This document shows, in pieces, positions 44,369 to 55,210 of a stretch of 64,000 bases of DNA (position 1 is its first letter; every line of letters begins with the position of its first letter). Location of the stretch: the NCBI GenBank assembly GCA_002917075.1, contig NTMA01000036.1, positions 248,001 to 312,000 of the forward strand, in the 5' to 3' direction. This DNA is from Hawksworthiomyces lignivorus. Its lineage: Eukaryota; Ascomycota; Sordariomycetes; Ophiostomatales; Ophiostomataceae. The notes under the pieces were generated by a model. It was not told the DNA's origin, ran no database searches, and saw nothing but the letters and a program-made list of their open reading frames with translations. Position numbers and translations under genes: made by a program.

Positions 44369-46166
44369 CTAACTGAGGCGTTCCATTTTGTACCGTCCCT
44401 GAGCCCGGTCCTCCACATTCGCGCGAGCAGCACAGTGAAGGGGTTCCGGGCTTACATGGAATCCATCGCCCTTGAGCATAGGAACAGTTGCAATATCTGC
44501 ACGCATCCTCACGGCTTGTTCATATCGAGCCCGCACATGACCCTTGAGGTGATGAACAGCAGGGCCCACAAATTCATTGTTGTTTGGGCTGCAGACGTGC
44601 ACCTTCCAGCGGGTATCATTGGGAGGCAAGCCTTCCGTACCGAAATCGTGCCACACCTTGATGTGGAGGCGGCCTGGCTCGGTATGGATAGAAACGTCTG
44701 TTGGGCAGTAACAACACGCAAAATTACGGTGAGAGGAGATGCCGAGATTGGCGTCGTCGACCGCGTCGTACAAAATGGCGCAGCGGGTGTCTTCGTAATC
44801 GCTCTCCGAGAGAGATACATGAGGGCAGACAAAAAGATATTGAATCGAGTCTGCTTCCAGTGGCTGCGAGTTGCTGCTCAAATTCTGAGAGAAGGTCATC
44901 TCTCGGAAGACAAGAAAAGATGGCTGTCTCTCGTGGAGAGTCAAAACAGGCCGAACCGTGATATTCATGGCAGCTCGCGTGTCATGTCCCGGTGAGATCG
45001 TATGGTAGGGCTGCACAATGCTGTCGGCATAGGCTTGAAGGAGGCCGAGACGGTGGAGTTTAAGGGCCAGCTGGACATGGTGGTAATGCAGGCGGTACCC
45101 ATATCCAAGATCCGCAGCGTTCTGATCATGTTCATAGGAGTCTTCGTGGGTGCAAAAATTTTCGCGTGCCACATGATGTGACCCGTATGCTGGAATATCG
45201 CCTGGCTGAGCGCGGTGCAGTCGGTTGCAACCTGCGCAAACCACATGAAGGGGCATAGACTGAGCCAACTCAGTCTGATACTCGATGAAATGATCCTTGG
45301 ACATGTTGCGGAGGGTGCCACGGCACAAAGGATGGAGCAGGTGCTTGAGAGTTCTGCATGTGCGACTCAGCATCTCTTTAGATGCCAACGAGAGCGAATC
45401 GCATATTTTTGCGAACACAGGAATCGGGCAGTCTAGTAGGGTCTTTCCCGTTTGCGTCAGAGAAAAGGAGATACTGGACGAAGCTGGATTCATGTTGCGA
45501 GCTTCTTGCTGTCCAGTATGCCCCTCCGATTCAGCTGCTTGCTCCTTTGCTGCAAGGATATGATAACCATTCTTGCTCGGCAGCGAGTTCGGGTTTGTTG
45601 CGCGTTCAGGTACAATTGTGTCAGCACTATGTGTGGCCTTCTTCAAGACCACCTTTTTATTCTCGTAGATGATGATGTTTTGATCAAGGTTGTTATTTGT
45701 CGTCGCAGCCGCAGTGATGCTGGAGTCGTGGAGTTGCGTGTCATGAGGCACAATGCCGAGAAATTTATCGACATCGAGCTTGATTTGATTAATATCCTTC
45801 CGCGACAAGCCTAGCTCTTGTTATTTGCTGTAATTTGCATGGATAATGGTGGTTTCAATATCGTGAAGCTTTTGACTTACCTTTCGGTGAAGCGAGGGTA
45901 GGATTTTGATCACGACAATCCATGATACAGAGCGGCTGGCTCGTACCTGCCGTGTGGGCTGCCTCGTGAATCCCCCCTTTGACAGCACCATAAGCCTCAG
46001 AAGTGTTATCATGACTGTGAAGAAAGTGATTGAGCAAAAACACTCGATCGCGGCCTTTGATTGCAGTGGCTGCAAGGACATCCACTCCAATCCGCTGCCG
46101 ACGACGCCTGAAAACGTTGCCTTTATCGTCAACGCTCATCCCTGATGGAAGATGCATCTCCTCCAT
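44369..46166 (-). CDS. F-box domain protein
   Basis: Two exons (45881-46166, 44369-45810) encode 575 residues. An F-box-like motif lies at about 220-261 (LLDCPIPVFAKICDSLSLASKEMLSRTCRTL). A fungal pattern CAGCNRLH follows at about residue 290, resembling the Cys-pair segment often found after such F-boxes. More Cys and His residues occur towards the C-terminus. The first exon adds about 95 residues with a basic patch FRRRRQRIGVDVLA; it is joined through a GTAAGT donor and reads LASPKGLSRKDINQIKLDVDKFLG. Family knowledge: F-box proteins recruit substrates to SCF ubiquitin ligases through Skp1. The substrate is unknown. The ATG at 46166 is the first in frame. A shorter start in exon 2 cannot be excluded. 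Confidence 0.7.
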
Positions 46167-47617
46167 GGCTATCACGAAGGAAAGACCAAAGGAAGGCAAT
46201 TCAGAAGCTCTGCTAGTGGTGTAAATAAACGGTGGCTCTTAGTAAAAGAAAAGAAATGGTATTGAAAAAGAAAATATGGGGGAAGATGGGAGAAGCCTGC
46301 AACAAATTTATAAGGTGAAAGTAAAGGAAAACAAAGAGAAAATGGAGAAGATTACAATATATATATATTTATTTTATTCGTGTGCATTGCTTTGGGGTTT
46401 GCTTTCCTCTTTAATTCTGCTTTCGGAAGGCACAACTCAGCAACCAAGCGAAAGAAGGAAAAGGAAGGCACAGAATACAGGGCCGAATACAAAAATAATA
46501 GAGAGAGCGCGGCTACTTGCGCTACAAGCACTATTGGCCATGTGAAGACCTGATTTACGAAAGAGATAGCCAGAGAAGTTCACGGCTGCAGCGATCAAAG
46601 ACATCCCGTGGGCAAAATAAATCCAAAGTGAGGACAGCTTGAAACGAAGACCGTGATGAGAGGGCCTGTACCAAAAAGATGTTCACCAGAATATGATTAG
46701 TGAGAAAGGCGGCGGTGCAAAAGTCGGCCAAATGAAAGAGCCAACGCGGCTCAAATACTTCACAGCACGGCAAATCTGGCGTGTCAGTCTGTACGAACAA
46801 ACGAAAGCAATAGCAGGCAATGTACATGATAGTGAAGGGCAATCAGAGTAATCTCTGGATGAAGCTCTTTGCATCTCTATGGCATTTTATTTCATGGTCA
46901 TTTTCTCCCTTCAACATTATGAGTAATACTTTCAGCGTCAGTGAGGACCAAAATAAGACCGCACAAAGAGGTATTCTTCGAAAAGAAGACGAATTTGAAG
47001 CAGACCAGAAAAAAAGAAGACATCAAAACCAATGATAGAGAATGGATTTTGCTTCTCGCATGCTCATAGACCTGTAAGGAAAAACGTGGCTGTCTTTCTT
47101 TGCTCCCTTAAGCTCCTTGGCCAGCGACAGCATCTCACATATTATTACAGCACACAGTATGTAGAAAAGGGGGGCAGGCTGTGGCCTTTTATTTATTTCC
47201 TAATACGGAAAGAGGGATCTGAAAGTCAATCAGTGAGGAGCCGTTCCGTCCAAAAAAGGATTAGCGCATTAATTTGTTGCTGTCAACAAACCCCGCGACG
47301 GCTTTGTTTACTTTCCCAGCAAAATTTGGGCATTTGTTCACGAGAATATCCACAAATTTTGAGTGAACAGGCTTGGGGTATAGTTAGTGGACCACACGCG
47401 TAGACAGCCCCAGCTACGTTGTTCAGCACGCCGAATTAGATACTGCTTTTAACGTGAGCATCTGATTCGCTTTGATTTTTGGAACGACAAACTACTGCTG
47501 CTTCTTGTTCACTCTTAGACTTGGCTGTGTTTGGTTTCGATATTTTGCACACTATACGAAATAACGGCTATAGGTGGAAAAAAAAGGCATCCTCACGACC
47601 TCCGCCCATACGACATC
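46167..47617. promoter_or_regulatory. divergent promoter region of 1.45 kb
   Basis: This separates the F-box gene (minus) and the coiled-coil gene (plus). Frames of 60-120 codons here lack motifs and splice support. Nothing else was recognised. Confidence 0.45.
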
Positions 47618-49153
47618 ATGCCGCCCCGCACCAGAACACACTCGTCCGGCGCGACGTCAGCACGCTCAACGCGGTCCGCCGCTACTCGTCGTTCTGGCGG
47701 CTCAACAGACTCGGCAGAACTCTCCGCATCAACACGCGCGTCGTCTGTCTCGGCTGGCCACAGCCACCAGTCGTCACCGACACCGACGGCCGAGAGCGGC
47801 ATGGCGCCCGTCGGGCCGACGACAACGCCAGAGGACAACAGCCTCAGCACCAGCAGTGGCGGGCCCGGCGCGCAGGCCCTCGACGCCCTCTATGCGCCCA
47901 CTGCCCACCACATCAGCCTGGTGCACGCGGCGGAGATGACGCAGTATCTGCAGGCGCCCGAGACGCAGCAGAGCCTCGACGCGCTGCTGGCGGTGGTCAA
48001 GAGCCGGCGTGACCAAGACGGCTCCGGCAGCAGCGGCGGCGGCGATGGCGGTGACTACCATGCTGCCCTGAACGAGTTGGACTACCTGGAGGGCCTCTTC
48101 AAGAAGCTGCGCTTCTCGTACAAGGAGCAGCTGACCAAGGAGACAGTGGTGCGGCGGATCCTGGAGCTGGAGCTGCCGCTGCTGAGCGCCGCCGACATCG
48201 ACCACATGGTGCAGGACACAGAGGCTGCGCGCCGCCGCCTGCGCGCCAGCAAAGCCGGCGGCCAGGCCCAGGGCGCCGACGCAGAGCAGCGCATCCGCGC
48301 GCTGGCCGCCGAGCGCCGCTACCTGGCCACGGCGGAGCGCGAAACGGCGCGGCTGCCAGACCGCCTGCTGCACCTGCGCCACCGCCTGGCCCGCATGAAG
48401 CTCGCGCTGCGCGCCGAACTGCAGGCGATCGACCAGGCAGAGGGCGAAGGCGGCGTAGACGACGCGCAGCCGCTGTCCTCGCCGTGCGCCACCTGCGGCC
48501 GCACCTTCTACTCGGACGCGTTCCACCAGCTGCACCAGGCGATGCACGCGGTGACGTCGAAAAAAGAACGTCGCCGGGGCAGCGAAGATGGCACACACAT
48601 GGACGTGGACGGCGGCGACGACGAAGAGTCGGATCCCCTGGCACCGGCTCTCCCGCCCATGCAGAGGTGCCACGGCTGCAACCAGCAAGTTCCCGCCGCG
48701 CTTCTCGAGAGCGCGCCGCGGGGCGAGTCGCACAAGGCGTTCCACGCGCGCGTGCAGCGCGAGACGAAGCAGGCCCGCGCGAGCCTGGCGGCCCTGCAGC
48801 AGACGGCCCTGCGGCTGGACCCAGACGACCTGGCGCTGCGCGACGACACCGCCGGCGCCGTCCGCGCCCTGCAGCGCGACCTGGCCGAGCTCGAGGCCCG
48901 CGAGCGCAGCGCCCGCGCCGAGGCGGAGCGCCAGGCTGCCGTCGAGGGCGAGACGGCGCAGTCGCTGCAGCACCTGCGCGACTCCGTGGCCGGCATCCGC
49001 CTGGAGATGGCCCGCATCGAGCAGGAGGCCGACCGCATGGTGCAGTACATTGAGGAGGGGCGCACGTACCTGGGCCGGACCCTGCAAGAGCAGACCGACC
49101 TGTTCGACGTACTGCTGCTGGGGCAGGACGACGACGACGAGATGGAAGACTGA
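47618..49153 (+). CDS. coiled-coil protein resembling kinetochore Sos7/Kre28
   Basis: An intronless, GC-rich gene for 511 residues. A disordered Ser/Thr/Ala-rich N-terminus (about 110 residues) is followed by LDYLEGLFKKLRFSYKEQLTKETVVRRIL at about 175-205, like the LKFxYLEQxTKEKFLR signature of Sos7/Kre28. Long heptad-type coiled coils run through about 210-305 and 395-500. Two Cys pairs, CATCGRTF with HQLHQAMH behind it and CHGCNQQV, look like small zinc-binding sites; I do not know these from Sos7. The C-terminus is an acidic tail. Family knowledge: Sos7/Kre28 works with Spc7/KNL1 at the kinetochore. Alternatively it is another coiled-coil chromosome or trafficking protein. The ATG at 47618 is the first in frame; the frame upstream opens with a TTG. 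Confidence 0.6.
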   Translation: MPPRTRTHSSGATSARSTRSAATRRSGGSTDSAELSASTRASSVSAGHSHQSSPTPTAESGMAPVGPTTTPEDNSLSTSSGGPGAQALDALYAPTAHHISLVHAAEMTQYLQAPETQQSLDALLAVVKSRRDQDGSGSSGGGDGGDYHAALNELDYLEGLFKKLRFSYKEQLTKETVVRRILELELPLLSAADIDHMVQDTEAARRRLRASKAGGQAQGADAEQRIRALAAERRYLATAERETARLPDRLLHLRHRLARMKLALRAELQAIDQAEGEGGVDDAQPLSSPCATCGRTFYSDAFHQLHQAMHAVTSKKERRRGSEDGTHMDVDGGDDEESDPLAPALPPMQRCHGCNQQVPAALLESAPRGESHKAFHARVQRETKQARASLAALQQTALRLDPDDLALRDDTAGAVRALQRDLAELEARERSARAEAERQAAVEGETAQSLQHLRDSVAGIRLEMARIEQEADRMVQYIEEGRTYLGRTLQEQTDLFDVLLLGQDDDDEMED

Positions 49154-49443
49154 TGCAATTCGGGTGGCTTACATATCCTTGAGACAGGTTTTTATCACTT
49201 GTCTATGCATATCGGGACGGCGTACGGGACGGGCTCTTTTTGTCGTGAACTGAAATCTAGACCAAAAATATGAATGCATGTCATTACTCTATTTTGCATT
49301 TGTCTCCATTATGAACAGTTTTTGCTTTTGCCCTTTTGTTTATTCTCTCGTCATTCATCCGTAAAATATGGGGGTATATATATCCTATGAAAAGCAAAAG
49401 AACCCTGTTTTTCCACTCCGTCCTAAATGCTCCATTTTTTCTA
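49154..49443. terminator. convergent 3' flanks of the coiled-coil and APC5 genes
   Basis: 290 bases of AT-rich DNA between two tail-to-tail GC-rich genes, probably holding both polyadenylation regions. Confidence 0.45.
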
Positions 49444-51940
49444 TCATTGCGCCAAGCTCGCTTCCAGCCGCTGAGACACGGACAGGATCACCTGGCGCTT
49501 CGCCTTGATGTCGCTGCCCACGGCGTCGCCCGACCCTGCGGCGCTGAAGTAGGCCTGGGCCTGGCCGAGGCACCACCAGGCCTGGGACAGGCACGCCTTT
49601 GTCTTGGCGCGCGCGCGCTGGGTCTGCTCGGCGCGCGCCTGGCCGGCCAGGCCCATGTGGGCGTCGGCCAGGTCCTGGTAGAGGAGGGCGGCGGACTCGG
49701 TGTGGCCGGTCTCGAGGGCGCGCGGGAGCAGGACGGCCAGCAGAGCGCGGGCGGCGCGGAACTCGCCGACGGCGGCGAGCAGGCGGGCCAGGGCGCCGGC
49801 GGCCTCCCAGAGCAGCCGGTGGTAGCGCCGGCGCAGGCAGGCCTGGACGGCGCGGACGAGAAAGGTGAGGACGCGCAGGCCGCGGCCGGCGCGGGCGTAG
49901 AGGCGGCTGCGGGCGAGGGCGATCTGCAGCAGGACGTGCAGGTCGCCGACGCCGCGGTCGTAGGCGGCCTCGAAGGCGTCGAGCGCGTCGCGCGCGGCCC
50001 CCAGCGACGCGTCCTCGCGCCGCGTCAGCGACTCCACATGCAGCAGGGCCGCCTGGGCCGCCAGGTCCGGGTCGAGCTGCGACGGGCCCTGTGCCCGGCG
50101 GTCGGCCGACGGCGGCGCGCACGACGGGAACCCGCCCTTGGGCAGGCGGCGCAGCAGCAGGTCGTCCGCCTCGTCGAAGCGGCCCGCCCGCACCGCCTGT
50201 ACCGCGGCCGTGTACGTGAGCACGTGGCGCAGGTTGCTCTGCGGCTTCAGCGACGTCAGGCCCTCCGGGTTCAGCTTCAGCACGACCGCCTTGGCCTTGG
50301 CAAACTCGCCGCTCTGCGCGTACTGGAGCGCCAGCCGCGAGGCCACGCGCACGGCGTCGTCAAAGGGCACGTCGTCGTGGCGGGTGCGCATAAAGGCGCG
50401 GCCGTGGTAGATGGCCAGAGGGCCGTGGCCCATGTGGTCCCAGTAGAGCATGGACGTGCCCGCCAGCTGGCCTTCGAGCGTGACTTCGCAATGGGTGACA
50501 ATCGTGCGGCTGGCCTCGCGGAGGCACGTCTTGGCGAACAGCGGCGGCCGGCCGTCTACCAGGGCCACCCGAGCCTCCAGAAGAGAAGCAAGCGCGCGGT
50601 GGCCATTGAAGTTGGTCGCAGCGGCGTCCTGGCGAACATACGGCAGCACCTGCTGGCCGTCGGTGGGCTGGCCCGCCAGGCCCTGCAGCTGGTGCGGGCG
50701 GATGTGGCGCGGCAGGACGCGTGCGTACATGTACAGCCATAGCAGAGAGTAGCGGAGCGAATTGTAGTCTCGCGATTCCCGTCCGGCATGTACGGCATCG
50801 AGCATAGATAAGAGGTCGTTTGAGTGCTCACCAAAGTCTCTCTGGATCACGCCCTTGTTGAGGGGTCCTGCATTGTAACCAAACGCCACGGCGGTTCCTT
50901 GGCGAGCAACGAGGTCAAAAAAGCGATGAAGCTGGTCATATGCCGTGTTGACGTCGCCCATGCGCCAGGCGTCGAGTAGGCGGTAGTATGTGGTTTGGGC
51001 CGGGACGAGGGTCGATCCGTCTACCGCCATGTTGGCAGCATCGCGCAAGTGATGATCGGGTCGGAAGCCCATACCTAAGAGTGAGAAAGAAAGCAAACTG
51101 TTAGCAGAGTACAAAGTATAAAAAAGTGAAAACCAGCACAGCAACTGAAATGGCAGGGGCCTTACGCTCTCTATCAATCAGCAAGGTCATCAGCCTGTCT
51201 GTGTCGTCCGAGCTGGCAATGATAGTGCTGTCCTTCAGCATGCGATCAAAGGCGACTCGGGCGATTGACTTGGCCCCCGCGCCCCACTCGTGTTGGGATT
51301 CTGTCAAGACTGCATCGAACATGACGTCGTCGACAGATTTGGCAGGCGGCCAGAGAGCCCTGAATTCGGCCAGCGTCGGATGGCGGTAGCGCACAAAGTC
51401 TTCCCAAAGATTGCAGCGGTCCGAAAAGGAGAGCCGGCCAAATTCGATGCAGGCCTGATAGACCATCTGGCCCATGGGAGATCGGCGGTCCAGCAGCACT
51501 GTCGTCTCGGGCGGGTCTTCGAAGCCATGCTCGCGCCTTGCCCGCAGCTCCGAATATGTCGGCGCAATAAATGCCTGCATTTGTTCGAAGAACTGTGCCA
51601 TGTCATCAAGAGCTGTGAGAGACAGCCACAGCCGGAGTACCAGGCCATCCCAGAGTGTTTCATGTGGAGGCATGTTGAGCTGTGTCTCCATGGAGACGCA
51701 TCGCTCCAGAGCCGGGCGCAGACTGCGGAGGTGGCAGAGCAGGTCGACATTGAGGTAGGCACGCTGCCAGCGCGCTAGATGCCGCTGCCTCTGATTGCTG
51801 GGGCGAGAATAGCTGTCAGTCAAATAGCAGCTGATCAACTGAAGGAGATAGTCGTCGTCTTCCGGCGCAATTCCGTCGCCACAGTACATGCCAATCAAGA
51901 CAAGGACGACGATCCTTGCAGGCGAGATGACGGGTCGCAT
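49444..51940 (-). CDS. APC5: anaphase-promoting complex subunit 5
   Basis: Two exons (51166-51940, 49444-51074) encode 801 residues. The N-terminal part starts MRPVISPARIVVLVLI and has MGQMVYQACIEFGRLSFSD...LWEDFVRYR, both typical of Apc5. The middle holds LNKGVIQRDFGEHSND and SLRYSLLWLYMYA, again an Apc5 landmark. The rest is TPR-like helices rich in Ala, Leu and Arg. Role: scaffold subunit of the APC/C ubiquitin ligase, in the platform that joins the TPR arc to the catalytic core in the nucleus. The 91-base intron has a CTAAC branch and a GTAAGG donor, and the junction reads LIDRERMGFRPD. Exon 2 is much more GC-rich than the flanks, with strong third-position bias. APC5 commonly lies near the mating-type locus in ascomycetes. 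Confidence 0.85.
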
Positions 51941-52466
51941 CGTGAGAGAGGAGTTGTGTTGATGAAGGTAGGAGAGGTGTCGAGGAAATCGCGGTCACTC
52001 GTCAGCGAAACGTCTAAATAAGTCAAGAGGAATTACCGCACGCCATATGATGCGCATGGAAGATTGAATAGGCAGACGGCAACAGATATTGCCATTCAAT
52101 GCTCGTCTGCCCTCAACTGCTCTTCCTTTGGTGATGGATGTCTAAGCAGTGACGTCGAGAGCTCGACGCGTCGTGACTTTACCGTTTAGACGCGGGGCAA
52201 ATACTAAGCCAAGTCGACAGCTGTCAGCCAGGTGCAGATCCCACTATTTTTCACTAAACTCCACTAAACAGTCTTAAGAACAGGGCCTCTCAATTGCCCT
52301 GGACCAAAGCTATGCTACGCGAATAGAAATATTCTACAAAAAAGAAGGCGCAAAAGAAGAGGAACAATGAAAAAAAAAAGACCAAAAAGTAGAGCAGAAT
52401 AGGATCTCCATAAAGAAGAGCGTCTATTTGCAGGAAAATGGAGAAAATGCAAAAAGAAAGATCTTT
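51941..52466. promoter_or_regulatory. upstream region of APC5
   Basis: Promoter side of APC5. An A-rich purine tract lies at 52330-52460, just beyond the 3' end of the minus-strand tRNA, and may be its poly-T terminator on that strand. No gene is seen. Confidence 0.45.
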
Positions 52467-52537
52467 TGCGTCGGCCGGGAATCGAACCCGGGGCCTGTCG
52501 ATGGCAACGACAGATTTTACCACTAAACCACCGACGC
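52467..52537 (-). tRNA. tRNA-Gly(GCC)
   Basis: 71 bases on the minus strand fold into a full cloverleaf. The acceptor stem is GCGTCGG with CCGACGC. The D arm is within GGTTTAGTGGTA, the anticodon loop is TTGCCAT (anticodon GCC) and the T arm is GGGTTCGATTCCC. The discriminator base is A. Internal A and B boxes are intact. No intron. Confidence 0.95.
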
Positions 52538-52954
52538 TCAGAACGTTGCCAGATTGGCTGTTGGGAATTCAACTGCTTCCAATGGCTTTTGTCCACCATT
52601 TCTTCGTTTCCCAAAATCACAACCGTCGACAGTTGAAGTCTCCGCCTTTCTCTTTTCCGAACTGCCACATATTACGAGCGGGCACTCCGTATACGAGGCG
52701 ACGAGAGTCCAAGAGTCCCAAGTGGAAATTCACAAGAGCAATTGTAAGTCTTGGCAAATTGGCCACGCCAAGACTTTGGATTGGGGCACAACTTAAGTGC
52801 CAAATGGTCTTAATGTCCTAGAGAACACCGAGATCATTGATGCCGAGCTACCTCCGTTCTTCTATCCACGTCGGTCACAGGGGAGAGCAATTCTACAATA
52901 GCGTAATAAAAACTTTGTTCAAGACAGAAACAACAGCTTGGTTTCGATTTGCTA
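52538..52954. other. intergenic region between tRNA-Gly and the DyP gene
   Basis: 417 bases without a supported gene, holding the upstream flank of the tRNA and the 3' flank of the peroxidase gene. Confidence 0.45.
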
Positions 52955-54011
52955 TCATTCTAGGCTAGCAAGCACGCTCGCTGACGGCACAAAAAACACC
53001 GACCCCGTCAATGCCCTCGAGTAGTCCAGCAGCCGGTCGTGCAGCCCCGGCGGGTCGCCGCTGAACATCTTCTCGAGCATCTTTTCAATGACCCACAGCC
53101 GGCGCGTGTAGCCGATAAAGTATGTGCCGAACTCGCCCGACCCTGGCGATCCGAACGGCATGTTGTCGCGCAGGATCTCGAGCTCGCCGCTCTCGGTCTC
53201 GATCGTATTGAGCGTCTTGTGCGAGCGCTGCGCCGCTGCGCCCGTCGCGTCGTCGAGCTCGACGTTGTCCAGCTTTGTGCGCCCGATGATGGCCTCCTGC
53301 TCCTCCGTCTTGAGCCGCTGCCATGCCGCCATGTCGTGCACGTACTTCTGCACCACCACGTAGCTGCCGCCCGCGATGTAGCGGCTGTCCGCGGCAGCCA
53401 CGTCCTCGGCCGCAATCACAGTAGAATTTTGCACGGCAGGGCCTGTGGGATTGGCCGTGCCGTCTATGAAGCCGAGGAGATCTCGGTTGTCAAAATATCT
53501 ATTTCGTCAGCTGGGCATAATAGAAAAAAAAAAAAAATGCTAAGCCGCCTGGGTCGGCTCAAAATCACACGACTCACCGGAAACCGACGGTTTCGTCGAC
53601 AACAGAAACTGAAGAGCCGAGAGCATTCAGCAGCTGCCTCTCAAACTCGAAACAGAGATCCCGCCGCTCGGCGCGGATGTGGAAGAGCAGATCACCCGGT
53701 GTCGACACCGCGGTGTGCTTCTTGCCATGGACAGCCTTGAAAGGGTGCAGCTCTGCCGGCCGGGGCAGCGCGACGAGCCGATCCCAGACGTCGCTGCCGA
53801 TCCCGACCGTGCACGTCAGGTTGCCGGCCAGATCGCGGAAGCCGACGTTCTTTGTGAGGTCGTCGACGCTGGCGAGGGCCGAGCGCACCGTCTGGACGGC
53901 CTCGGCCGAATCCGCCACGGTGACGACGAGAAAAATCGCCGATGCAGTCAGCGGCGCATCGACGCGCTGCGACTCAATTGGCACGCGACGCCCGCCTGCG
54001 TGTGTGCTCAT
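52955..54011 (-). CDS. DyP-type heme peroxidase
   Basis: Two exons (53578-54011, 52955-53498) encode 325 residues. Seen: GFRDLAGNLTCTVGIG, the hallmark GxxDG motif in LLGFIDGTANP, a likely heme-ligand histidine in AAQRSHKT, and GTYFIGYTRRLWVIEKML. No secretion signal follows the chosen start, so an intracellular enzyme of the YfeX/DypB type is likely. Family knowledge: DyP peroxidases use H2O2 to oxidise dyes, porphyrins or phenolics. An in-frame ATG at 54245 would add 78 residues with a leader-like composition. The shorter start is preferred because the family begins near VDAPLTASAIFLVV, but a mitochondrial form from the longer start cannot be ruled out. The 79-base intron holds a 15-base homopolymer. 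Confidence 0.88.
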
Positions 54012-55210
54012 GCTGGCGGCTGGTCTAATATGTCGCTGTGGGGAATAAGATAGACTTGTGTAATTAGATTGTGCACGATAGTTGTGATTTTGAGAGGCTG
54101 CACTGCTTCTTGGGGTCTCTAGCCAGATGCCAGCTTTTCGGGTTTGAGCAAGAGGTGTGTGGTATGGAGCGATGAATCTATGCTGGAATGTATACTGGAA
54201 CCGAGCAAGCGCCTCCTCTCGGACAAGCCCTGCTCTAATGGACATAGTCTTTCTAGCCTCGTAAGATAGGGCCCTTTAGAAAACGGGGCTGACAAGGAAT
54301 TATATACATGAGAGACAACTTCTGTGGCCATTATTCATCCCTTGTATTCAGACCCCGAGAGTACTGCAAGCGATTGCCTTATCAAGTTGTGGCTGCAAGA
54401 GCTTGGGCATTTCTCCAAGAAATTAGTAAAGACGAGTCCGCCATTGGGTAAGGCCGATGTGGTGTCTGCTGATTGTGTGCGGAACAATATGCATCAGGAG
54501 AGACAAGCCTGGGGGAAAGCTGGTACTCTGTCGGCAAAATGCCGGTGTTTGCATGAGAGCCAGTAGTATGCGCAAGTGAGATCGCCCAGAATTCCTCGCT
54601 TTTTTTCGGGCACAGCTCGTGGTTCAACGCTATGTACTTGTAAGACGGCCTAAGCTCGGACATAACCAAAGTGACTGATACATCTGGCCGAACTACGTCA
54701 CTCCAAAATGCAATGACATGACGGCTATCACAGCCCGCATGCATCGCCTCACAAGAAGCTAATACCAGCCGCTGCAGACGAGGTAGCCGGAAGCTGTATT
54801 AGTAAACCAAGGCAAAGATCGAATGTTTCGTATAGTTCCAATCTGATGCATACATTGCAAGTCTCTTCCTTCAAGGAGAGACAACTATTATGCATAGGGA
54901 ATATGCTTTGAATGACTATAGAACATGCATGTGAATAGCGAAAAGCTTGTACGATAGGTGAGTTCAGGTTAAAAATCGTCAAAGTTCAAGAGATAATATG
55001 AAGAAGATCAAACTACGCTATCTCGCCGCGATACTACTCTCTCAATAGCAAAGGCATTCTCTTCTAGAGCTGTAAAAAGCTGTACACCTTGAATTATGTC
55101 ATTCTGCGGTAGCTATTTTACTGGACCTATTCGTCTCCTTTTTTTTGGTCTTTGTGTCTCAGTGTGCTTATATTAAGAAATTTCAAGTCGAGTTTCCACC
55201 ACTTTGACCG
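54012..55210. other. intergenic, no supported gene
   Basis: 1.2 kb between the DyP and GMC genes, both on the minus strand. It includes the DyP promoter. No coding frame is supported beyond the possible 78-codon DyP extension. Confidence 0.45.

Noticed and set aside
47774..49087. 437-codon minus-strand frame
   Set aside because: Antisense to the coiled-coil gene; low-complexity Leu/Val/Arg/Gln translation without domains.
49336..50742. 468-codon plus-strand frame
   Set aside because: Antisense to APC5 exon 2, with repetitive Gly/Ala/Gln/Arg composition from the GC-rich complement.
52330..52460. second RNA gene in the A-rich tract beside tRNA-Gly
   Set aside because: The tract is low-complexity purine sequence without a cloverleaf or internal promoter boxes.
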